Of a stretch of DNA of 37,922 bases, positions 1 to 6,804 are shown piece by piece (positions within the stretch are counted from its first letter, which is position 1; every line of letters begins with the position of its first letter). Position numbers and translations under genes: made by a program. The stretch covers positions 1 to 37,922 of the forward strand of contig CALKOC010000041.1 in NCBI GenBank assembly GCA_938091085.1, written 5' to 3'. The notes below the pieces were generated by a model. The model saw only the letters and a list, made by a program, of their open reading frames with translations, searched no databases and was not told the origin of the DNA. Source of the stretch: an uncultured Alphaproteobacteria bacterium (GTDB taxonomy: Bacteria > Pseudomonadota > Alphaproteobacteria > RS24).

Positions 1-441
1 ACTATTTTGAAAAATGAACTGACAGCAATTAATCAGTACTTCTTGCACGCACGCATGCTCAAAGACTGGGGCTTTAATGTTCTGGGGGATAAGGTCTATC
101 ACGAAAGTATCGGTGAAATGAAGCATGCCGATATGATTATTGGCCGCATCTTGATGCTTGAAGGATTGCCAAATCTTCAGGATTTGGGACTGCTTAAAAT
201 CGGGCAGAATGTGCCTGAAATGCTATCAGCTGATCTTTCCGTGGAGATGCTTAATCAAGGTTGCCTCAAAGAGGCGATTGTTTTGTGTGAAAGCGAGCGC
301 GATTTTATTACCCGGGATATTTTCGACAAAATCTTAGACGACACGGAAGAGCATATTGATTGGATTGAAACGCAACAGGGCCTTATTGAAAAAACAGGCC
401 TTGAAAACTATCTGCAGGAGCAGATTGGAACAGAGGCATAA
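1..441 (+). CDS. bfr: Bacterioferritin, 5' end cut by window edge
   Basis: Haem-containing iron-storage ferritin of the cytoplasm, which oxidises Fe(II) at a di-iron centre and stores it as a mineral core. The reading frame is open from base 1. The first Met-like codon (TTG, base 7) is probably internal: against E. coli Bfr, the conserved ferroxidase Glu18 falls at the sixth codon here, so about twelve N-terminal residues lie outside the window. Ferroxidase ligands are visible as the E of KNEL, E and H of GEMKHAD, E of CESERD, and E and H of TEEHIDW. The haem-ligand Met sits in GEMKHAD. The C-terminal NYLQEQIG is typical. It converges on the Bfd-like gene at 459-647, its expected partner for iron release. 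Identity is near certain; only the start is missing. Confidence 0.96.
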   Translation, partial: TILKNELTAINQYFLHARMLKDWGFNVLGDKVYHESIGEMKHADMIIGRILMLEGLPNLQDLGLLKIGQNVPEMLSADLSVEMLNQGCLKEAIVLCESERDFITRDIFDKILDDTEEHIDWIETQQGLIEKTGLENYLQEQIGTEA

Positions 442-456
442 ATTTAATAATTTATG
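437..456. terminator. AT-rich hairpin between bfr and bfd
   Basis: Perfect inverted repeat CATAAATT (437-444), loop TAAT, AATTTATG (449-456), followed by TTTT. It overlaps the bfr stop codon (439-441) and lies 3 bases before the end of the convergent bfd gene. A weak bidirectional terminator is plausible, but the stem is purely AT-rich except for its closing C-G pair. Confidence 0.45.
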
Positions 457-458
457 TT

Positions 459-647
459 TTAGGCGTGTGCTGGAGCTGCGGGCTGAATGTCTGTGGCTTC
501 TAGCAATTCTAACATTCGCTCAGCACAGCGACCACATTGGGGCTTAGTCCCGCATTGGGAATAAATGTCGTTAGGACGCCTGCATCCGCTGGTGATAGCA
601 GATTCCACTTGTTTGTCAGTTAAGGCGTTGCAGACACAGATATACAT
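459..647 (-). CDS. bfd: Bacterioferritin-associated ferredoxin (Bfd)
   Basis: Small [2Fe-2S] protein that docks on bacterioferritin and passes electrons to the core so that stored Fe(III) is released as Fe(II). The 62-residue protein has the BFD pattern C4-x-C6 followed by C38-x2-C41, the same spacing as E. coli Bfd, plus an extra Cys22 and Cys32. The Ala/Pro-rich tail (PAAPAHA) is a normal variable end. It converges with bfr at 1-441. A Fur-like site (663-681) and a palindrome (721-738) lie upstream, which fits induction under iron limitation. Identity from motif, length and neighbour is strong. Confidence 0.93.
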   Translation of the reverse strand: MYICVCNALTDKQVESAITSGCRRPNDIYSQCGTKPQCGRCAERMLELLEATDIQPAAPAHA

Positions 648-662
648 AAAATGCTCCGTTAG

Positions 663-681
663 TTGCTAATGATTATCAAAA
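663..681 (-). promoter_or_regulatory. Candidate Fur-type iron box upstream of bfd
   Basis: Read on the minus strand the site is TTTTGATAATCATTAGCAA. Its core TGATAATCATTA matches the centre of the Fur consensus GATAATGATAATCATTATC. It begins 16 bases upstream of the bfd start, where repression would be effective. GCTAATG occurs at 665-671 and again at 685-691, exactly 20 bases apart. The match is by eye; alphaproteobacteria may use RirA or Irr instead of Fur. Confidence 0.5.
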
Positions 682-720
682 ACAGCTAATGTCGGCAAGC
701 CTTTTTTTATATTCAGCGCG

Positions 721-738
721 TAATTATGTGCATAATTA
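721..738. promoter_or_regulatory. Perfect 8+8 inverted repeat upstream of bfd
   Basis: TAATTATG-TG-CATAATTA is a perfect dyad with a 2-base spacer, located about 75 bases upstream of the bfd start and 36 bases past the end of the minus-strand VOC gene. It has no T-tract, so an operator is more likely than a terminator. The binding protein is unknown. Confidence 0.4.
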
Positions 739-773
739 TAGGCGCATCATTTTTCCTAGAGTTACGAAATCTC

Positions 774-1190
774 TTAAGCGTGAGTTACCTGAAGATAGGT
801 AATCACTATATTGGCTGTTTGCTCGCTAGCTGTCAGTGAAATTTGATGATACACCTCGCCGCCTGCAACCGGGATAACGGCATCATTCAAAATTTCGAAG
901 CCATGCTCAATTAAATACTCACGCGTATCGTTAATATCTTCAACTTCATAAACGATGGTTAGGATGCCCTGTCCATTCGCCGCAAGAACTGGATCCAGCA
1001 CACCGCCGGGAACGGGCGCAACCAACTCAGTGCCAAGATCAATATTCATCAGTGACAACGACCCAAATGGGCGCGTCTGCTCTTGGTGATCAATAAATTT
1101 AGTGTTGAGCAGTTTCGAGAAGTTAACCTCGGCTTCTTCAACATCATTCACAAAATATTCCACTCTATGAAGACGTAAGACTTTCATCAT
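774..1190 (-). CDS. VOC (glyoxalase/bleomycin-resistance/dioxygenase) family protein
   Basis: 138-residue cytoplasmic protein of the vicinal-oxygen-chelate fold. The opening LHRVEYFVNDVEEAEVNF is the typical first beta-alpha unit with the His metal ligand. The second half carries VYEVEDINDTREYLIEHGF, the paired module, so the protein is one two-module VOC domain. Such proteins act as isomerases, epimerases or ring-cleaving dioxygenases on a bound divalent metal; the reaction here cannot be assigned. Two ATGs lie in tandem (1190 and 1187) behind a strong GGGGGGAAA purine run; either may be used. It lies downstream of the SDR at 1239-1991 in the same direction, 48 bases away, so co-transcription is likely. 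Confidence 0.8.
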   Translation of the reverse strand: MMKVLRLHRVEYFVNDVEEAEVNFSKLLNTKFIDHQEQTRPFGSLSLMNIDLGTELVAPVPGGVLDPVLAANGQGILTIVYEVEDINDTREYLIEHGFEILNDAVIPVAGGEVYHQISLTASEQTANIVITYLQVTHA

Positions 1191-1238
1191 TTCCCCCCTT
1201 GATGTATTGGGCCGTTAATTAATGCCCGATAATTAAAA

Positions 1239-1991
1239 TTAACCCGCCAGTTGTCCGCCATCCATGGTGAAGAGAGACCCCGTGACCTTGCTGGCTTCCT
1301 GACTGGCAAGATAGGCAAAAAGGCTAGCGATATCTGATGGTTGGCAGGTTCCGTCTAAAAGCTTGGGTGCGTTTCGCATGACCAAATCAAAATCTATATT
1401 ACCCTCAGGGATATTATCCTGAATCATAGCCGCCATTGGGGTATCCACATGACCTGGGCAAATCGCATTCACGCGAACACCTTTTGCACCATATTCAATA
1501 GCAAGACCTTTCGTAATTGCGGCAACAGCATGCTTGGAGGCAGAGTAGGCAATTGTATATGCTATGCCCTGTAAAGCGGCGGTTGATGCCGTATTTACAA
1601 TAGTACCCTTGGTTTTTTCCAGATGCGGCAATGCAGCCTGACAAATGGCAAATACGCTCGTTGTGTTGATTTGCATAATTCTCTCAAACTCTCCGAGTGA
1701 AAAATTCTCTGACGGGCCCCATCCAAATGTGCCTGAAATATTGCAAACAACATCAAGCCCGCCTTCGGCAGCTTCATTTACAAGCGCCTGCGAAGAGTCA
1801 TTGTCGAGGGCATTATAAGGTTTGATTATCGGCGTATGCGCCATCAACTCAGCTGTCGTTTGGAGACCCTCCTCGTTAACATCGGCGATGACAACATTTG
1901 CCCCTTCCTCTGCGAAGCGAATGGCTGTTGCTTGTCCAATGCCGGATGCGGCGCCTGTGACCAAAACCTTTTTTCCTTCAAACCTGTTCAT
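1239..1991 (-). CDS. Short-chain dehydrogenase/reductase (SDR), classical type
   Basis: 250-residue NAD(P)-dependent oxidoreductase. The cofactor motif TGAASGIG spans residues 12-19, with an acidic Asp37 after the second strand (IADV), which favours NAD. The catalytic set is Ser136, Tyr149 and Lys153 (YSASK). The usual NNAG is changed to CNISG at 83-87, an uncommon variant. The C-terminus carries the normal MDGG motif. The start ATG follows AGGGAGAT at good spacing. It is upstream of the VOC gene and downstream of the DUF3604 gene on the same strand, with a 37-base gap. It likely interconverts an alcohol and a ketone in the local catabolic pathway; the substrate is unknown. Confidence 0.9.
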   Translation of the reverse strand: MNRFEGKKVLVTGAASGIGQATAIRFAEEGANVVIADVNEEGLQTTAELMAHTPIIKPYNALDNDSSQALVNEAAEGGLDVVCNISGTFGWGPSENFSLGEFERIMQINTTSVFAICQAALPHLEKTKGTIVNTASTAALQGIAYTIAYSASKHAVAAITKGLAIEYGAKGVRVNAICPGHVDTPMAAMIQDNIPEGNIDFDLVMRNAPKLLDGTCQPSDIASLFAYLASQEASKVTGSLFTMDGGQLAG

Positions 1992-2028
1992 AATATCTCC
2001 CTAATTTATTTGATAAGTTTCTATACGG

Positions 2029-4095
2029 CTATTGAGTTGAGCCCGATTTATGATGAGGTGAAAACCAGATGGGTGATGTCCATGCCATTTCGTGGATGTA
2101 ATCGTCAACCGGCAGGTTTTTACATTTTTCTTCACGCACATTATCAGGCAGACCATCGCAATAGGTTTTGTGCCAACGTGGGGACACTTGCTCTACAACA
2201 CGAAGGTAATAATAGCTGTCTGTGTTGGGTATATAATCTGGGTCTGAAAATACGGCGCATAACCTATTGGCGCCTTCCGGATTGTCTTTATTGTTTGTGG
2301 TGACAACATCAATAACTTGGTTATGTTTTTGTCCGGTCTCATCAATCCAACCTTTAACAAGTTGAAGCCGTTCCAGCGGTTTTGACATTGGGTCAGCTTT
2401 GGCTTCGAGTAAAAAGTTAAAAGAGTCCTGTTGTGGGGGTAAATGTGCGCCCATAGGTGTGCCGTTTGCATAGGCTTGTTCGAGCCAGTCGGATTTTTCA
2501 CAAATATTTTCGTCATAGCGTCCGGCAAAAAAGCGTGGCGCGATGCGTGTGCCGGATGTGCCAAAAGTTTCTCGCCGCTTCATAGAATGAAAAAGCGCAT
2601 CCCGAGAATTTTCCACAGCCCAAACACCCGCCAGACCTCCAGGATTTGTGCGAATGGCATCCGTATGGCCAACATCGGCTGTACTAAAGCGACCGGAGAG
2701 GCCAAGTTCTGTCTTTTTATGACCTGGCCAGCGTGCTTCCTCTGTACTGCCAGAGGTTGATATATGAGTATCAGTACTGCCGATAAAACCGAATTGATAC
2801 GGGTTTACCCCACGCTCTTGGTGAACCTTCAGGCCCTCAAGAAGTGCGCCTCGGGCAAAATCACGGCTTGATAGGCAGCCGCCATTATAGAAACCTGTTT
2901 TAGGGTCGCGGTGGTCTTCGTTACATTCTGGCGTGTTAGTCGAACCGAATTTAGGCACAAGCCTATTGAGCGCAAAATCTAGTTCTTTGTTGCCAAAATC
3001 ACGTCGTTTTTCAATATCACAAAGTTCATCCACATCGCCCAAAATGTCAGTTACCCTGTTTAGACATTCCGAATACCCTTTGTGCTGGGCAATCTCGTAG
3101 AGCCTTTCATAGCTTCGTCTCAGAGAGTAGGCTGCATAGCGTGACGCGTCAGACATATTCTCTATTTCACGTGGGTTAAACATATTACCCGCTGATAAAT
3201 TGGCATTATGAGGAATGACAATTACGTCACACGTATCCCGCCCTCCGCGACAGTCCTTTTCCAGATGACCGAAAAGCTGATAAGGGAATGGGAACATATG
3301 GTGTGATGGGGGGAGGTCCGGAACATCTGTGTTACGGAAAATCAAATTACGATGGGTGTGCTTGGCATCAGGACTTCGTGTATATTCAAGACCAACAAAA
3401 GATGTGAAGCGACAAGCCTCGGTTTTATCATCAGCAGTTTCTGCCGCTTGAATAATTTGTTGCCAAACAATTTTATCCGCCGCGATACAATCTTTATTGT
3501 TAGTCCCGCAAACGGTTTTGTGTCTTTCGGGTGTTAAGTCTGCGCTAATTTGGTTGAACACGCGCACGCCCTCAAAGCCACCGCCGCGGAAAGTATCACA
3601 TTGTGCGCTATCATGACCTTTAAAAACCCCGGGGTTGCGGCAAATATATCCCTCACCCAGCGCTTCGGCATGGTCCGTCACGGCCGCGAAATCTAACGGT
3701 CGGAGAAGTTGAAATTTTTGAGGCGCATCAGCGGGCGGGTCAGGCAGTTCTATAGCCTCACCTTTAGCAAATCGATAAGCCGCCTCGGGGAAAGTTCGTG
3801 TCCCCTCAGGAAAAGCATCGGATGACAGCGCTGTATGAATATGCAGGTCACCATAATAGGCATTTTTCAGCCCATTGTTATTAATGCAATTTTTATTTGG
3901 CTCTGTGTATTCAGGTGACGGGTCATAACCGAACGCATATGTTTCGGGTTCAGATTTGGGCGATTGTGGGAGGTTAATACTTGTTGTTGCGTCTATTTCA
4001 TAATTCGGAATGCTTGATAGAATTTTATACGCAATAAAAAGCAAAACTAACAAAACGATTATGATTGCGAATACACGCCCTATTATTTTAAGCAT
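2029..4095 (-). CDS. DUF3604 family PHP-like metal-dependent protein, membrane anchored
   Basis: 688 residues. Residues 5-22 form one hydrophobic segment after MLKIIGR, with no lipobox or clear cleavage site, so the protein is probably tethered to the inner membrane with its bulk in the periplasm. The DUF3604 signature is present: GDLHIH at 82-87 (His85, His87), VTDHAEALG near 139-147, IPHNANLS and IGSTDTH, which together look like the metal-binding residues of a PHP-type hydrolase. Many cysteines suggest disulfides, consistent with an oxidising compartment. The ATG follows AAAGGGAGAG. The family has no settled function; a phosphoesterase- or lactonase-like hydrolase is only inference. A second paralogue lies at 6805-8763. 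It is transcribed ahead of the SDR and VOC genes. Confidence 0.88.
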   Translation of the reverse strand: MLKIIGRVFAIIIVLLVLLFIAYKILSSIPNYEIDATTSINLPQSPKSEPETYAFGYDPSPEYTEPNKNCINNNGLKNAYYGDLHIHTALSSDAFPEGTRTFPEAAYRFAKGEAIELPDPPADAPQKFQLLRPLDFAAVTDHAEALGEGYICRNPGVFKGHDSAQCDTFRGGGFEGVRVFNQISADLTPERHKTVCGTNNKDCIAADKIVWQQIIQAAETADDKTEACRFTSFVGLEYTRSPDAKHTHRNLIFRNTDVPDLPPSHHMFPFPYQLFGHLEKDCRGGRDTCDVIVIPHNANLSAGNMFNPREIENMSDASRYAAYSLRRSYERLYEIAQHKGYSECLNRVTDILGDVDELCDIEKRRDFGNKELDFALNRLVPKFGSTNTPECNEDHRDPKTGFYNGGCLSSRDFARGALLEGLKVHQERGVNPYQFGFIGSTDTHISTSGSTEEARWPGHKKTELGLSGRFSTADVGHTDAIRTNPGGLAGVWAVENSRDALFHSMKRRETFGTSGTRIAPRFFAGRYDENICEKSDWLEQAYANGTPMGAHLPPQQDSFNFLLEAKADPMSKPLERLQLVKGWIDETGQKHNQVIDVVTTNNKDNPEGANRLCAVFSDPDYIPNTDSYYYLRVVEQVSPRWHKTYCDGLPDNVREEKCKNLPVDDYIHEMAWTSPIWFSPHHKSGSTQ

Positions 4096-4290
4096 TTTCT
4101 CTCCCTTTACTCACGCCCTACCCCACACTGCATAATTATTATAGTGAATATGGAGAAGGCTAAGATACTAACTTTAACCATTTATAAGAACTGTTCTACA
4201 CCTGTTTTTGAAGGTTTCTTAAAATTGTTAACATTCACATCTATGCTAAAGTGGCAGTGTTGAATTGAAATCAAGTAGGGGGACAAGCGC

Positions 4291-5190
4291 GTGAGCTATG
4301 AGCATATTTTAACTGATTTGGATGATGATGGTATTTTGACTGTAACGCTTCATCGTCCTGAAGCCATGAATGCGTGGACAATGACTATGACCAAGGAGCT
4401 GGTTGATATGGTCGAAAAGGCAGACGCAAATGATGATGTTCGTGCTGTGATCGTTACCGGTTCGGGCGAAAGAGCGTTTTGCGCGGGTGCAGATTTATCC
4501 AGTGGTGTGGATACGTTTCAGTCAGCCCTTATGGAAGACACGGATGGCTTGCATAATGCGGATGGAAGCATTAATTGGGCGCATCCCGGCATTCGCGATA
4601 CGGCGGGGCTTTTTGTCCTGAAAGTCTATAATTCGGTCAAGCCATATATTGGCGCGATTAATGGCGTCGCCGTTGGTGTCGGGGTTACCATGACCTTGCC
4701 GATGGATATCCGTATTGCTTCTGATAATGCGCGGTTCGGTCTTGTTTTCAGTCGGCGGGGTATCGTGCCGGAAGGGTGTTCTGCTTGGTTCTTGCCAAGA
4801 CTGGTCGGCATCTCGAAAGCCTTGGAGTGGTGCTATAAAGGTGATGTTTTTCCTGTGCAGGAGGCGTTGGATGGCGGTTTGATAAATGAGGTAGTTCCGC
4901 AAGATCAGCTGCTTAATCGTGCCAAGGAAATTGCGCGATCCTTTACGGGTGAAAGCGCGCAAGTTTCAATTGCACTCACACGCCAGATGATGTGGAAAAT
5001 GCTGGGTGCCGATCATCCGATGGAGGCACACAAAATAGATAGCCGCGCCGTTTATGCGCGGGGACAGCAAAGCGATGCCAGGGAAGGCATTGACTCTTTC
5101 CTTGAAAAGCGCGCAGCGGTTTATACCGATAAGCCGAGCGAACATATGCCGGAATTTTATCCGTGGTGGGATGAGCCGGATTATGGCTAA
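4291..5190 (+). CDS. Enoyl-CoA hydratase/isomerase (crotonase) family protein
   Basis: 299 residues, cytoplasmic, acting on an acyl-CoA: hydration, isomerisation or a related step. The GTG start at 4291 follows AGTAGGGGGA with suitable spacing. CAGADLS (64-70) supplies the first oxyanion-hole amide, and INGVAVGVG (123-131) the second. Glu161 in RRGIVPEGCS matches the Glu164 position of rat hydratase. The position of the other catalytic Glu (Glu144) is occupied by the TMTL segment, so a standard two-Glu hydratase is doubtful. An insertion of about 25 residues follows CAGADLS (around 75-105), and the C-terminus ends in the aromatic run FYPWWDEPDYG. It is a lone plus-strand gene between minus-strand genes and converges with MaoC at 5200. 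Family is sure; the precise reaction is not. Confidence 0.9.
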   Translation: MSYEHILTDLDDDGILTVTLHRPEAMNAWTMTMTKELVDMVEKADANDDVRAVIVTGSGERAFCAGADLSSGVDTFQSALMEDTDGLHNADGSINWAHPGIRDTAGLFVLKVYNSVKPYIGAINGVAVGVGVTMTLPMDIRIASDNARFGLVFSRRGIVPEGCSAWFLPRLVGISKALEWCYKGDVFPVQEALDGGLINEVVPQDQLLNRAKEIARSFTGESAQVSIALTRQMMWKMLGADHPMEAHKIDSRAVYARGQQSDAREGIDSFLEKRAAVYTDKPSEHMPEFYPWWDEPDYG

Positions 5191-5199
5191 CTTTAAACT

Positions 5200-5652
5200 T
5201 TAATTATCCTTGCGGCAGTTTATCAGAGCGATGCTTCGGAATTCAAAGACCGTCGTGCCGCAAGGTTTTTCCAATCTGCAGATATAGGTGATTACCCCGC
5301 GGGTCGGGTCTGAGGATGAAGGCCTTTTCTCAACCACCTCGCTGGTGGCGCGCAGTGTGTCCCCTGCGCGTACGGCAAGCTTCCATTCAGCTTTTTCCCA
5401 GCAGACACCGCAAATATAATCGACATCGCCGTTAATTTCATGGTCGAGCTTGCGCCATAATGCGGCAACATAAATGCCACTAGCAATGACTTCACCAAAT
5501 CGCGTGGAATTTGAGTCCGGTACTTCGACATGGAACCATTGCGGGTCATAATTCTTAGCGAAGGTAATCATGTCTTCGCCATCTACAACCAATTCTGAAG
5601 AAGTCAGATATTCACCAACTTCAATATCCTCGTAGCAACGCATATTTTCCAT
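5200..5652 (-). CDS. MaoC-like hot-dog dehydratase
   Basis: 150 residues, a single hot-dog domain. The hydratase-2 motif is visible as FAKNYDPQWFH with catalytic Asp36 and His41, followed by FGEVIASGIYVAALWRKL, the usual downstream helix. VRAGDTLRATSEVVEKRPS is the typical C-terminal strand pair. R-specific enoyl-CoA hydration is the usual reaction, though single-domain members also act in other pathways and often dimerise. ATG at 5652 has no convincing ribosome-binding site, and Met4 is an alternative. It is 20 bases downstream of the MDR at 5673-6683 on the same strand, so the two are likely co-transcribed. Together with the crotonase and acyl-CoA dehydrogenases it offers a hydration step in a CoA-thioester pathway. 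Confidence 0.85.
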   Translation of the reverse strand: MENMRCYEDIEVGEYLTSSELVVDGEDMITFAKNYDPQWFHVEVPDSNSTRFGEVIASGIYVAALWRKLDHEINGDVDYICGVCWEKAEWKLAVRAGDTLRATSEVVEKRPSSSDPTRGVITYICRLEKPCGTTVFEFRSIALINCRKDN

Positions 5653-5672
5653 TTTGATTTACCGTGTAATTG

Positions 5673-6683
5673 TTAAAGGTCCACGACGGTCTTACCGAAA
5701 TTCTGTCCGTCGAACATCTGGCAAAAAGCCACACCGACATTTTCAATGCCAGTCAGTTTATGTTCAAAGCTTTTAAGCCTGCCCTCTGAAAGCCACGTTT
5801 CGAGTTGTTGGCGAACAGCCTCATATTCGTCATGCCTGAAATGCGTCATAAAGCCTTGCGCTGTAATTTCTTTGGAGACGAGTTCGAAAAGATTATTTGG
5901 CGCGGATGGCGCACCCTTGGATGTGTAATGCGTTACCGCGCCTATCATTGCAATACGTCCACGGTGCTTCATATTGGTTATGGCGGCCTGTAGTGTTTCA
6001 CCGCCGACATTATCGAGAAAAATATCAACACCGTCTGGGCAGGCTGCCTTAATGGCCTCAGCCTGACCTTCGGGAGCCTTTCGGTTAACGGCGGCGTCGT
6101 AACCAAGCTCATTCACAAGAAAATCGCATTTCTCCGGGCTGCTGGAGATACCAACGGCTCGGGCGCCATAAATTTTGGCTATTTGGCCGGCAATTGAACC
6201 AACCGCGCCGCCGGCTGCACTGATGAGGACCGTTTCCCCTTCTTTAGGTGGGGCAATTTCGGTTAAGGCAAAATAGGCCGACATGCCGGTGTCACCGAGA
6301 ACGCCAAGATAATAGCTGTAGGGGAAGGAGAGGTCTTTGGGCAGTTTGGCAATAAAATCCCCGGGCTTGCCGATGGAATATTCCTGCCATGCAAAACGCG
6401 CCATTAATTTATCACCGACCTCATATTCAGGGTTTTTGGTTTCAAGAACTTCACATAGGGAGAGTCCCATAACAGGCTCGCCGAGAGGCATTGCAGGCAG
6501 AACTTCGTCACCTGCATCTTCATCCATCCAGTTGCGGAAACCGGCATCTAGGGAAATGGCAAAATTTTTGACTAGAATTTCATTGTCTTGAATATCCGGC
6601 AATTCACCTTCATGCAAAGCGAAGTCGTCGGGCTTCGGATTGCCTACAGGCCTTTTCGCTAGAATTATACTGCAGTTTTTCAT
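5673..6683 (-). CDS. Zinc-free MDR-family NADP-dependent oxidoreductase (PTGR/leukotriene B4 dehydrogenase-like)
   Basis: 336 residues, cytoplasmic medium-chain reductase. The family's N-terminal domain is recognised from KRPVGNPKPDDF and NFAISLDAGFRNWM. The nucleotide-binding motif AAGGAVGS lies at 156-163. The catalytic- and structural-zinc cysteines of alcohol dehydrogenases are absent. Relatives reduce the C=C bond of enones with NADPH. The ATG follows GGGAGGAA. It is the first gene of a two-gene unit with MaoC and divergent from the DUF3604 lipoprotein at 6805. It is one of four members of this family in the window, the closest in its N-terminus being 35313-36326. The substrate is unknown. 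Confidence 0.9.
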   Translation of the reverse strand: MKNCSIILAKRPVGNPKPDDFALHEGELPDIQDNEILVKNFAISLDAGFRNWMDEDAGDEVLPAMPLGEPVMGLSLCEVLETKNPEYEVGDKLMARFAWQEYSIGKPGDFIAKLPKDLSFPYSYYLGVLGDTGMSAYFALTEIAPPKEGETVLISAAGGAVGSIAGQIAKIYGARAVGISSSPEKCDFLVNELGYDAAVNRKAPEGQAEAIKAACPDGVDIFLDNVGGETLQAAITNMKHRGRIAMIGAVTHYTSKGAPSAPNNLFELVSKEITAQGFMTHFRHDEYEAVRQQLETWLSEGRLKSFEHKLTGIENVGVAFCQMFDGQNFGKTVVDL

Positions 6684-6804
6684 TCAATTTCCTCCCAAAT
6701 TATTTAGAGCTTATCAAGAGGGGGGCTGTTTAAAACAAGCTTTTTCGATAGGATGAATAAAAATTTTAATGGTTAAAATGGCCAACAAATGGAGGGTTAA
6801 TGAT

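Noticed and set aside
356-547. Open frame of 63 residues overlapping the end of bfr and the bfd gene
   Set aside because: It is out of frame with bfr, runs antisense through bfd, and has no ribosome-binding site or family features.
2443-2760. 105-residue plus-strand open frame within the DUF3604 gene
   Set aside because: Antisense shadow of a well-supported gene with all DUF3604 motifs; no start signal and no recognisable domain.
4187-4197. AGAAC-T-GTTCT inverted repeat upstream of the crotonase, considered as a LexA-type operator
   Set aside because: The spacing does not fit the alphaproteobacterial LexA box (GAAC/GTTC half-sites seven bases apart), and an 11-base AT-rich dyad is expected by chance.
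6769-6804. Upstream ATG at 6769 as the start of the DUF3604 lipoprotein
   Set aside because: The ATG at 6805 has GGAGGG at good spacing and places a normal-length lipoprotein signal before LVAC; the upstream extension would add a charged segment and lacks a site.
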